Source: Bolinopsis microptera (Eukaryota; Ctenophora; Tentaculata; Lobata; Bolinopsidae). Taken from it: a DNA stretch of 64,000 nt. A program made the position numbers and the translations under genes. Below are positions 48,401-58,500 of the stretch, piece by piece. The notes under the pieces are model-generated. The model was given only the letters and a program-made list of their open reading frames with translations, was not told where the DNA came from and searched no databases. The stretch lies in the NCBI RefSeq assembly GCF_026151205.1, contig NC_087078.1, forward strand, positions 7,332,675 through 7,396,674, written 5' to 3'. How positions within the stretch are numbered: the first letter of the stretch is position 1; every line of letters starts with the position of its first letter.

Positions 48401-51400
48401 AGCGATCTCAGGAGAGGCTTCTGGTTCATGAACTGGTGAAGAAAAGATAAATGGAACCGGATAAACTGCATTACATACGATCGGGGACAAATATTCACTC
48501 AAACGACAAGCCAATCGAGTGATGATCTGTGTTGTGGATGTGGTATGTGTGCGGTTTTTTTAAAAAGATGGTGAATGTTTAAGCATACCACCTTGCACTA
48601 GCTTTTCTTGTTTTCGCTCCATATGAGGCATGAGCACACAAAACTTCATAGTTTTCGCAATATTTTGGTTTGATTTCATTTTAGGCTATTGAAGTGTTGG
48701 AATGAGTTCATACTAAACATGAACCATATAGTGTGCACTGTGCAGTACCCTGAACAGAGGGATGATTATTCACTGTTATTTTATATGTTTTAATTGGTCA
48801 TTAGAACCACCTGGCACCGTCCAGCTTTCAATGCAAAAATGTATTCAAAAAATAGGTTAGAATCTGCTGCACTATTCGAAAAATATGTTATCTTGCATAA
48901 TTAAACCATAATTATATAAGGTCTTGTATAGGCTATAGCAGATGTAAGAAGTACACAGAGTAAAGACCACACACCATTGCACGAATAGTCGGTAACTCTC
49001 TGCTCTTGTCTGAGCATCTCCTGTGCCCAGCTAGGCGCAGTCGTCATGTCAAACGGAGACCCTTCCCAACTAGAGGTCCGGCTGGTCTGTGAGTGTGAAC
49101 CTACCGATCCTGAAACAATGAGTAGAAAACAAGTAGCTCACCAACACGACAGCATAATTAAAAGTTTAAAATCTAAAACCTTATCAAATATACTTAATTA
49201 ATGCTAAGAAATATCCAGCAACTCTAAGCCAGGAAGTTCACCCACCATTTCCGTGTAAGATAGGACTGGAGTTAACCGAGGAATGTCCACTAGGCCACAT
49301 TCCTGGTTGGGAGGGCGAGGGGAGGTAACTAGGTGAGGCTACTGGTGTCTTTTGAGAATCTGGTACAGTGCAATCTGTCGAGCAGGAAGTTTAGTAAACT
49401 ATTCCATTAACATGAGAGCAATGAATAAACCTATAAATTAAAAACTTTTTAAAGTTAAAGACTAACTTATCTGGATGTGAATCATGTTTTCCTCATCGCG
49501 GAGCTTTGTAATCTCGTCTCTTGAATTAATGATGGCTCGGAAAGTCCCTGTTAAAGGTTTTGATACAATTTGTTCGTCCACCTCCATCAATTTTTTAACA
49601 ATAATCTCTAGTGTCAAGCAATTAGTAATTAACTAATTAAGAAATGAAGTGTTCCAATGTAGTGTGTGGCGTGTAGTTTTGATACGCGCTGTTTTTGAGC
49701 TCTCTTATCTCATCTCTTATCGCAATTTAACGACGACTTAGCTGCTACTTTGTGTCTGGTGCTATACAATTCTGAGTACATTATGGAACATGTGGAGCGG
49801 GACTCTTCAATGTGGTCAAGTGAATAATATATGGGCTAGTTTATACTGATGCTGCTAATGATCTCGGTTGTTGGGTTAAGGAAGTGATGAAGACAATAAA
49901 CTATGATGAATTAAGACATATATTAGACAAGTTCAAGAAACCAAACAAGGACGTTTTAGTAAAGCACCTTTTTGATGCGTTTCAGGGTATTGTTGGACAT
50001 AAAGATCTCTTCCTAAAAGTGACAACAAAATTAGAGGAAATGAAAAGTTAAATTACTAATGCTCAGAAATCAGTTATTCAGTTGCAAGGGAAACTCTTAG
50101 ATATTAAGACTAAAAAGCTGGATTCAGTCCAGAGAACTGTTAAACACTGTTAAAACCGCTGTAGAGAATACTGTTCAAGCTGAGATTCAGTCTTACAGTG
50201 CTGCTGTGTCAAAACATTCCCCCAGCTCTACCTCCACTTTCACGGCAGAGAACTTGAAGAAAGTAGTTCAGAATATTGTAGCTGAAGAAGATCGCAGCAG
50301 AAATGTCTTGAATTTTGGTCTCAAGGAGGATGCAGGAGAGAAACTCGGCGATAAAATTGGTGATGTGTTTGAACAAATGGCAGAGAAGCCACGCTTCGAA
50401 GCTGCTAGAATTGGGAATATATCTGCTGAAAAACCTAGAGCTGTCAAAGTATCATTTGGAAGCTCTAGCACCGTTCATCAGATACTGATAAAAGCTAAAG
50501 AACTCAGACTGTTTCAGTGTTTCAAAACTGTGTTTATTTCACCGGATCGGTTGCCGGAGGAGCGTGCAATACATAGACAATTGGTTCTAGATTTAAAGAC
50601 GAAAGTCAAGGAAGATCCTAATAAACATTATTTTATCAGAAGTGGTAGAATTTGTGAGATGAGCGAGATGTAAGTGTTTACTTCTTATTTAATAAAATAG
50701 ATATTACATATTTATATGAACTCTAACACATTACATTAACTGGGAACACACATGCATTCTGGAGTTTAAATTATCACTTTTGTCGCCATGCCAGCTGCTT
50801 TGGAGTCGGCAATTTTTATTTAAAGAATATTGGTTGCTTTATAAGCGGGATATAAATGCTTTATTTCATTTCATTTCAACCTTTCAAAGTACTGGGTGAT
50901 TTTCTCTCATATAGCTTTGTAATCTCGTCTCTTGAATTAATTATGACTCGGAAAGTCCCTCTTGAAGGTTTTGATACAACTTAACAATAATCTTTAGTGT
51001 CAAGCAAGATAACTAATTGAGAAATGAAGTGTTCCAACCTTTTAAAGTACTGGGTGATTTGCTCTGATTGTAGTTGTCCCCAAATCTGTACTTGTGCCAG
51101 CAGTATATGACTCCCAATTCCTCCATAGGCAAGTTTTCTGAAGTCCAAATAATTATTTGATATTGATGGGGGGGGGGGGGGGGGCAACCCCATCAATACC
51201 CATACCCATTCGGCCAAACTTTGAGGAATAAAAAATTGATATTTCTAATGCCATATTCTACTGAGCTGAAATGTGGCTCCACATCGGCGAACACGACGGT
51301 GAGACAAATTAAATTTTGTCTATGAAATGAAGTCCGGTTTGAATTTAAGATGAAATCTTGTCTGCATTTTGAATGTTTATCTTACCTTTAGCTCGTGGCC

Positions 51401-52222
51401 AAGGTATGCAGGCGATTTTTTGACTCGCATCAATCCATTCTAAACCTCTGTGATGTCCAGTATTTATCTGAATCGGATAAGTAAGTCAACAAAATGTAGG
51501 ATGTAATTTTCATACCACGTAGACTAACACTAATTTTGAGTTTTGTCAAATATATCACATTGTATACAACTTTATCCCTTGCCTCGAATGGAAACTTTGA
51601 ACATGAAACTTAACTCTCACAACATTATGTGAAGTCGCAATGCTAAGAGTGGAGCGGTGCAATATGTAATCAAGAAATGCCTCTTGTGTAGAACAACTCA
51701 AAGTAAGGTTTTATTCAAAGATTTTTTGAGAAGTCTGCCAGCAGTCTCAAAAACGAATAGAATCATTCTCCCTCTTCAATGTGTGACGTGTGCATACTTT
51801 AGTTATATCAGATAAAATTAAAAACCTACTGTGAACTCTGTTAAGTGTGAGTATTCTCCTAAATGAAATTTCTACTGAATCATCTTTACAATGCTCGTTT
51901 AAGTTTCTGATTACTCTACTAGATTGTCTACCAAATAATCACTAAATTATACATTGTACCTATATTCGATATTGTCTTATTGGGAGAATAAAGACAAACG
52001 AAATTGTTTAAAATTAAAATCAGCATTAAATTAGTGCTTTGGTACAAATATGCGAGTATTTGTACCAAAGCGGGTGGGCCCTAGTGGCTAGGAGTACCAG
52101 TTGTATTCAAGTATGTTGATTATTTATACTTTAGTTCATTACCAAACTTTATAACTTACCTCGTTAATCAACCAAGGTATGAAGGTTACTTGATTTTGAT
52201 TTCGTGGCTGTGCCGGCCTCAT
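42498..52222 (-). CDS. IRF: interferon regulatory factor (IRF) family transcription factor (12 exons)
   Basis: Exons: 52222-52160, 51467-51386, 51137-51039, 49607-49467, 49374-49246, 49109-48975, 47343-47277, 46770-46671, 46075-45959, 43717-43601, 43390-43297, 42619-42498; 1,266 nt, 421 residues, all phases closing. Exons 1-3 form the tryptophan-cluster DNA-binding domain: [41 protein letters not shown]. Exons 5-6 are a Ser/Pro linker. Exons 6-12 form the IRF-association (MH2-like) domain: [47 protein letters not shown] (RLC-type helix), [13 protein letters not shown] and [12 protein letters not shown]. IRFs bind GAAA-type elements and act in innate immunity. The fifth DBD tryptophan is replaced (TLKE where WKT is usual). 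One intron is GC-AG (donor after 45,959). A duplicated exon and retroelements sit in the introns. Confidence 0.88.
44915..45118. mobile_element. TIR element of 204 bp with 9-bp target duplication
   Basis: The ends CGTACTGTAGTGCGACACGT and its near complement at 45,091-45,112 enclose further copies of the GTAGTGCGA / TCGCACTA motif in both orientations. AGCTGGCCA flanks both sides (44,906-44,914 and 45,119-45,127). It lies in IRF intron 9. Confidence 0.8.
46505..46668. repeat. 29-bp tandem repeat carrying splice-donor-like sequence
   Basis: Five to six units of about 29 bp (GATAAAGTTACCTTTTCTTG...) end directly at the 5' splice site of IRF exon 8. On the minus strand each unit contains GGTAACTTTATC, nearly the real donor CAG/GTAACTTAG at 46,671-46,662. 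Confidence 0.9.
46830..47152. repeat. (GGGAGA)n hexanucleotide array
   Basis: About 54 near-perfect copies occur. It gives long artificial frames of alternating Arg-Glu or Ser-Pro. It is located in IRF intron 7 between exons at 47,277 and 46,770. Confidence 0.98.
47578..48522 (+). pseudogene. ORF1-only retroelement copy 1, L1-type RRM ORF1 (broken)
   Basis: Several frames together resemble a LINE ORF1 protein. They start [15 protein letters not shown] (47,620), then have a coiled coil ([18 protein letters not shown]). An RRM-like domain follows ([35 protein letters not shown]), then the C-terminal piece ending [14 protein letters not shown] (about 48,522). Frameshifts lie near 47,805 (A-run) and 48,310. 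No endonuclease or RT follows. The copy is antisense within IRF intron 6. Its upstream 35 bp match the fold-back element at 4,769. Confidence 0.7.
49665..50877 (+). pseudogene. ORF1-only retroelement copy 2, with (TTTCA)n tail
   Basis: The decayed N-terminal part ([18 protein letters not shown]..., 49,880-50,050, one stop) is followed by a coiled-coil segment. The open part at 50,206-50,673 has [24 protein letters not shown], then the RRM and C-terminal domain ([13 protein letters not shown], [22 protein letters not shown]). This is the same family as copy 1. About 200 bp of 3' UTR ends in TTTATTTCATTTCATTTCA, a short-repeat tail. No ORF2 is present. It is inserted in the antisense direction in IRF intron 3, inside a duplicated exon segment. 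Confidence 0.72.
50877..51137 (-). repeat. tandem duplication of IRF exon 3 end / exon 4 segment
   Basis: 50,909-51,035 matches 49,498-49,660 (exon 4 and the intron before it). 50,877-50,910 matches 51,033-51,066 (end of exon 3 and its donor). So the block exon3-end, short intron, exon4 was duplicated in tandem. The first copy of exon 4 has lost about 30 bp and its acceptor is TAAAG instead of TAG/AG. The second copy of exon 3 is partial. The retroelement copy 2 entered the second short intron. Confidence 0.75.
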
Positions 52223-52272
52223 GACTGTCTATAATAAGAGGGTATTAGAAGTATATAAAGTAGGTTGGAGAG

Positions 52273-52990
52273 AAATGTGACCTCCAGATCAGTAAAATAA
52301 GGTGCTCTGGGGGAGCTGCATAGAGTCCACTAGTATTTAATATTAGCCTGTACTGGCTCAATAAAATGTGACCTCCAGATCAGTTAAATTAGATGCGCTG
52401 GGAGAGCTGCATAGAGTCCACTAGTATTTAATATGAGCCTGTAATGGCCCAATAAAATGTGACCTCCAGATCAGTTAAATTAGATGCGCTGGGAGAGCTG
52501 CATAGAGTCCACTAGTATTTAATATTAGCCTGTAATGGCCCAATAAAGTGTGACCTCCAGATCAGTAAAATAAGGTGCTCTGGGGGAGCTGCATAGAGTC
52601 CACTAGTATTTAATATTAGCCTGTACTGGCCCAATAAAATGTGACCTCCAGATCAGTAAAATAAGGTGCTCTGGGGGAGCTGCATAGAGTCCACTAGTAT
52701 TTAATATTAGCCTGTACTGGCCCAATAAAATGTGACCTCCAGATCAGTAAAATAAGGTGCTCTGGGGGAGCTGCATAGAGTCCACTAGTATTTAATATTA
52801 GCCTGTACTGGCTCAATAAAATGTGACCTCCAGATCAGTAAAATAAGGTGCTCTGGGGGAGCTGCATAGAGTCCACTAGTATTATTTAATATTAGCCTGT
52901 ACTGGCTCAATAAAATGTGACCTCCAGATCAGTAAAATTAGGTGCGCTGGGAGAGCTGCATAGAGTCCACTAGTATTTAATATTAGCCGG
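52273..52990. repeat. 91-bp minisatellite upstream of IRF
   Basis: About eight units start at 52,273, 52,364, 52,455 and so on, each beginning AAATGTGACCTCCAGATCAG. Two sequence versions alternate (GTGCTCTGGGGGAG and ATGCGCTGGGAGAG types). The array starts 51 bp upstream of the IRF ATG, so it occupies the promoter or 5' UTR. Confidence 0.95.
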
Positions 52991-53879
52991 CTGAGCGCCG
53001 CCCAATAAAATTGAACGGGGAATCGTTTAACTAGATCACTTTTGAGGCACTTCGACAAGAACTACTCGCGATATTGTGCTTCTGATCTCACGGAGAAATA
53101 TATCAGTAGCGTTTTGAGCTTGTTAAGTTATTATTTTGGGTACTCCACATCAATAAAATATATGAAAACACAGTTAGTAATCAAATTGCACAAAATACAA
53201 ATCAAAAAAATCAAAATATAATGACACAAACATCATCACACATCATTAAAAATATATCCACTAAAGTTTAAAAATTATTTTAAATCTATTGGCTTAGACA
53301 ATCAAGTTAAAATGAATTTAATTTAATTGACGATGTCAATTCATCTCAGCTCGGCGCGGCACAGTAGCGCATCTCGCTAGGAGAAGCCTCATTGAGTGCG
53401 CGGCACAGTAACGCATTGCGCTATACAAAAATCTAATTTACATACTTTCCACTACTATATAAGTTGATAAAGCGTTTTTTAGTAACATGAGGATTACACA
53501 CAAAATAAACAAAATAGTGTAAAAACCGAATAGTGTGAGAAGGAGTTTTGAAATGCAACAACAACACTAACTGCTAAAGTATTTTTGTAAAAATATGACA
53601 ATATTTGCTTTAGCGCTTAACTTTCAAACAACGGTGTAAATTTTTGAAAATATGCGCGGCGCACCTAAAATTTTGGTTCCATTTAAAATTAATTTTTGTT
53701 CAGAATTATATTTAATATATGTAAATTAGTCGGTATCACAAAACATATGAAAAAATTCAAAATATAGCACCTATATACCAAAAATGAAGTGCGCGCAACA
53801 AAGCTTAGATTTCTACCCCTTTTTGGATTTGTACCCAAAGAAAATTTAAGGAATTTGTGTTATCTTTGTACCACGTTGT
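52991..53879. other. intergenic region, AT-rich, no gene seen
   Basis: It holds GC-rich islands GCTCGGCGCGGCACAGTAGC near 53,347 and ATATGCGCGGCGCA near 53,650. The second recurs at 14,905, so parts are probably old transposon ends. Confidence 0.4.
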
Positions 53880-54131
53880 GCGGCTGTGTTACAGCAATCA
53901 TGCAAATTTTTTCGACATACCAACAAAGTTAATTTGGTCAAAATATCAAAAAACATGGTTTTTTGGCCTATTTTGGGCCCAAAATTCGGTTTTTTGCAAT
54001 TTTACCCGGGGAAACTCAGTCCAATCATCTCAAAACTACTATTAATTGATTCTACGATCAAAATACGTCTAGAAAGGTGTATCCAGAGTCTCTAACGTAT
54101 CGAGCAGAAAATGCCCGTAAGAGCCTCTACT
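53880..54131 (-). mobile_element. partial copy of the 15,627-16,490 TIR element
   Basis: It is the reverse complement of about 15,627-15,890, ending with the terminal GCCCGTAAGAGCCTCTACTA at 54,112-54,131. It lies 65 bp upstream of the first ATG of the charged-repeat protein. Confidence 0.75.
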
Positions 54132-54195
54132 ACTATTATACGAATCGAGCGCTACTTTTTAAAAGTTATTGTGCTTCTGCATAAATATAGAAGAC

Positions 54196-55326
54196 ATGAA
54201 CCAAACTGCGAAACGTCACTGCCCCCGGAGCTATATTTACTTCTTAAAGACTATGATCACCTATCTCCGAATGAAAGCTCAGATGTCAGAGCCTGAATCT
54301 TCATTGCTGAACATGTTAGTTCAAAGACATCACCAGGTAGACCCCTCTGCCTACGTAGATTACAAGTTTTCTGCAGGAGCTCACCAATTCAAATCTGCCA
54401 AGAATCCAGATCAGGGGGAAACGAAAGATCAGGATGAAAGGAATGATCAAGAAAGGAAGAATCAGAAGAAGGGGGAGAATGAGAAAATAAATGGGGATCA
54501 GGAGAAAGAAGAGCAGGAGAAATATGATCGAAAGCTCCTGGAGTTAGAGTCCCTATATTCATTTCTAAAAGACTTTGGGGGATCGCCCATGATCACCCAT
54601 CTCCGAATGAAAGCTCAGATCTCAGAGCCTGAATCTTCATTGCTGAACATGTTAGTTCGAGGACCTCACCGGCTAGATCCCACTGCCTACGTAGATTACA
54701 AGTTTTCTGCAGGAGCTCACCAATTCAAATCTGCCAAGAATCCAGATCAGGAGGAAACAAAAAATCAGGATGAAAAGAAGTATCAGGAAGAAAGGAAGGA
54801 TCAGGAGGAGGATGAGAAGAAAAATGGGGGTCAGGAGAAGAAAAATCAGGAGAAAGATGAAAGAGATCTCCACCGAGCATGCTCTATAACCTACGCCGCT
54901 TGCACGTTTTCTGCTGGAGCTCACCAATACAAATCTGCCAAGAGTTCAGATCAGGAGGAGGAGAAAGATCAGAAGAAGAAGAAAGATCAGGAGAAGAAGA
55001 AAGATCAGGAGAAGAAGAAAGATCAGGAGGATACAGAGGATCAGGAGGAGAAGAAAGATCAGGAGGATACAGTGGAGAGGGAGGGGAGGGAAGATCAAGA
55101 GGTAAAGGACCCGGAGAAGGGGGAGGATGAGATGAAGAATGGGAATCAGGAGAAGGAAGATCAGGAGAAAGATGATAGAGAGCTCCACCGAGAGAGAGTG
55201 CTGAAAGAAATAGAAAAGGAGATTGAAAAGAAGAATGCTACTAGCTGGGTTGCTCAAAGACTACTGAAAATGTATAAAGTAGATACATCTAGATCTAAGA
55301 TAGATTGTAAATGTCTAGTAAAGTAA
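54196..55326 (+). CDS. orphan charged-repeat protein (376 residues)
   Basis: The frame is uninterrupted from ATG 54,196 (open back to 54,169) to TAA at 55,326. It is built of internal repeats. A globular-looking unit (LRMKAQxSEPESSLLNMLV, then DYKFSAGAHQFKSAKNPDQ) is followed by a Lys/Glu/Asp/Gln-rich stretch with KDQEEKKDQE-type periodicity. The KFSAGAHQ block starts near 54,361, 54,697 and 54,901. The first two units are 336 bp apart and nearly identical in DNA. The C-terminus (VLKEIEKEIEKKNATSWVAQRLLKMYKVD) predicts helix or coiled coil. There is no signal peptide, membrane segment or known domain. It is read in the same direction as RBM25, about 200 bp upstream, and could even be an upstream exon or separate gene. 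Function unknown. Confidence 0.55.
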   Translation: MNQTAKRHCPRSYIYFLKTMITYLRMKAQMSEPESSLLNMLVQRHHQVDPSAYVDYKFSAGAHQFKSAKNPDQGETKDQDERNDQERKNQKKGENEKINGDQEKEEQEKYDRKLLELESLYSFLKDFGGSPMITHLRMKAQISEPESSLLNMLVRGPHRLDPTAYVDYKFSAGAHQFKSAKNPDQEETKNQDEKKYQEERKDQEEDEKKNGGQEKKNQEKDERDLHRACSITYAACTFSAGAHQYKSAKSSDQEEEKDQKKKKDQEKKKDQEKKKDQEDTEDQEEKKDQEDTVEREGREDQEVKDPEKGEDEMKNGNQEKEDQEKDDRELHRERVLKEIEKEIEKKNATSWVAQRLLKMYKVDTSRSKIDCKCLVK

Positions 55327-55522
55327 AGCATGTGATAATAATTTTTAGAAAGTAGAATAAATTAGGGATTTAGTGAAAGACGATTCTTCTAAAAGGGAAA
55401 GACAAGACCTTTGAATTACATGATGTTTGTGTCATTATTATTTGATTTGATTTATTGATATCCAGAAGTTTCCCTGTGTTTTAACTGCACAGTTTTTAAA
55501 ATAATTTTTCCTCTCTTTAGTC

Positions 55523-58500
55523 ATGACGTTTCAGCCACACATAATTATCCGGGCTCCAACCACGCTACCAATGCAGATGCCCATACACATGGGTATTCCT
55601 ATCGGTATCCAACCTGTGATGACATTTCAAACCCATCATAGGGTAAGGGTAAGCGTGCCCTTCATTTGTTTCATTTACATGTAATATCTTAACCTCTCAT
55701 ATACCACATGTCAGTGATGCAACATTGTTACTCATTTTATGTGTTAGTAACATCACTTGTGCTGCATTTGTATGTGTGTTTCATGTATTTACAGCAGAAA
55801 CCAAATGGTATTTTAACCTTTCATACCATCCGATAGGATTTGACGATTCTCTTACAGCCGCACTACAACAATCACAACAACAACCCCGGTGTTGTACAGC
55901 CCATACCTGGACAGCCAACTACAACTGTGTTTATCGGGAATATTAGTGAACGAGTCCCTGATAACCTCATCAAACAAGTTCTAATTGTAAGTAGCAAGTT
56001 TCTAACTTAAATATCGGTTATGATCACCAACGTCTGCAGTCTTTGCCTCTAATTTTCCCTTTAAATGTTGATGGTCGTGATGCAAATGGTCGTTTATACT
56101 TGTAATACTAGTATATCTAGAGTCAAATGGAGTTTTTCAAAACTACCATTCAAGACCGTTAAGGGGGCCGGGGGGGTCTTCATCAAAATTCTCTCGAAAT
56201 TGACTTTATAGTTGTTTCTGATAGAGGGGAGTGATATCTATCAGCTGTTTTTGGTCCCATGGAAAAATATTGTTCTTAGCTGAAATTATTGCCGGTCAAA
56301 GGTCAGCGCTTATGTGTAATTGTATTGCGCGAGCGATTTTCAGTCGCGCGCCCTGAAAAACGAGTCTAAAAATCTATCTTCTCCTACATTTTTTGAGCAA
56401 TCACCCTGAAACTTTCAGGATATGTTCTAAGGACCATTTAGAAGAGATTGTCGGGCCAGAATTTTGAGATAGGCCTTAGAACATTTTTTATTCAATTTTG
56501 AAAATCTTGGACCTCGTTTTTTGAAGATTTTTTCAGGTCCAAGATTTTCAAAATCGAATAAAAAATGTTCTAAGGCCTATCTCAAAATTCTGGCCCGACA
56601 ATCTCTTCTAAATGGTCCTTAGAACATATCCTGAAAGTTTCAGGGTGATTGCTCAAAAAATGTAGGAGAAGATAGATTTTTAGACTCGTTTTTCAGGGCG
56701 CGCGACTGAAAATCGCTCGCGCAATACAATTACACATAAGCGCTGACCTTTGACCGGCAATAATTTCGGCTAAGAACAATATTTCTCCATGGGACTAAAA
56801 ACAGCTGATAGATATCACTCCCCTCTATTATATCAGAAACAACTATAAAGTCAATTTCGAGAGAATTTTGATGAAGACCCCCCCGGCCCCCTTAACAAAC
56901 GATTGTTGGGACTCTGGAGCTTTGTGAGTTTATATCCGTTTTGTTAAATGATATTTTGTTTCAGAAATGTGGTCCGATCATCTCTTGGAAAAGGGTACAA
57001 GATGCGTCTGGCAAAATGCAAGGTAAGACCATATTTTTATAAATGGCGTCGGCCTCACTGAATTGTTTTAGATTAAATAAAGTTACGAAATGATGGAACA
57101 ACCTTAATTGAGAACATCAGTGAGTGTTCTTAACTAACGATTATATTTTTCAGCGTTTGGTTTCTGCGAATACCGGGACCCTGAAGCTACTCTAAGAGCA
57201 TTAAGAATCTTGAAGGACCTGGAGATAGCCAATAAAGCGCTTCTTGTTAAGGTTAGTTAAAACTAGAGCATTGTAAGCACCATGATCAGTACGATTTTTT
57301 CCTCGCTGTTAAATGTATCGTAATGGATTCAAATTTTAAAGTTATCCTCCTTAATGTTTTGATGCCAATTATCAATCCAAGTACATACCTTACCCGCTAT
57401 AATATTCCCGAGTAAGGTAGTACACACTTTAACCACCTAAACTGACAGGTTGATCAAAAAACAAAAGATCTGCTGGACGCACATATCAAGAAGAAGAAAA
57501 GTAAGCTGAAGATGCCAGAAAATGACAATGCCCTGGATGAGCGTACCAAGGTTGGTTTTGTGCGATAACTGGTTGTTCAATTCTTTATTCCTGCTGTCCA
57601 GTGTATTTAACTGTAATTCTTGTTCCGTGTGTTTAAGATTTCGGAAATAAACTGACTGAAAATTGTTCCAGAAAGAAGACCAGCATGTACTGAAGGAGAT
57701 AAACGCGATGATAAACGCTAACAAAGACTTGTTCACGAAGGAGGAGGATAACCCCGACTCAACTGCCAACGTGCTCGCTGACAAGGCACTCAAGCGTATT
57801 ACTGGGCAGCGCGTCGAGGGGGAGGTGAGAACCATTAATTTGCTTAAGTTAAGATAACACTCACAATTTACAAAATCATAGTTATTTATGAGTAGTGATA
57901 ACGGTTTTTTGGCAGCTTTCTTTATTGTTTGCCTGTCGCTTTATGATCATGATACCTGAAGAGTGAATATATGACCTGATCACTAAGCACTGATTAATCC
58001 TCAGACCCAAGACAGCAACGTTAACCTGGAGGCGGAACGTGAGAGTCTAGTTGAGCGAGAAATTCGCAGTTTTAGGGACACTTACAAGGTGAGTCACACC
58101 CACTCCAGGCCCACTACCACTCACCACTTCATGCATGTTGCCATGACAACTGTTGCCGTGGTTACCATTTAGCGTTTCCATGACGACCGATGTGGTGGCA
58201 ACCATCACACTATATGATTTAAGAGATGTGATATTGGTGGACTGTTTGCCACGCTCGTGTTGGCAGATCCGAAGTCTTTGTTTGATAGGTCAGTGGAAAT
58301 CACAATCTTCTCCCTCAAAAAGGGCATAAAATTCCTTCTGACTGTAAAATTCACAATCTCGTGTGTGTATTCATACATTTGTGATTTCTGCAGACTTCTT
58401 TTTCCTCCGACTCACCCAACATCATCTGATCAAGACATCTGTGAGTAAACATTTAAATAGGAGTTAGAGTTAAGGGTAGAACTTGTATTAGACCTGACAA

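Noticed and set aside
57437..57835. Minus-strand 132-codon frame
   Set aside because: It is antisense to RBM25 exons 5-6.
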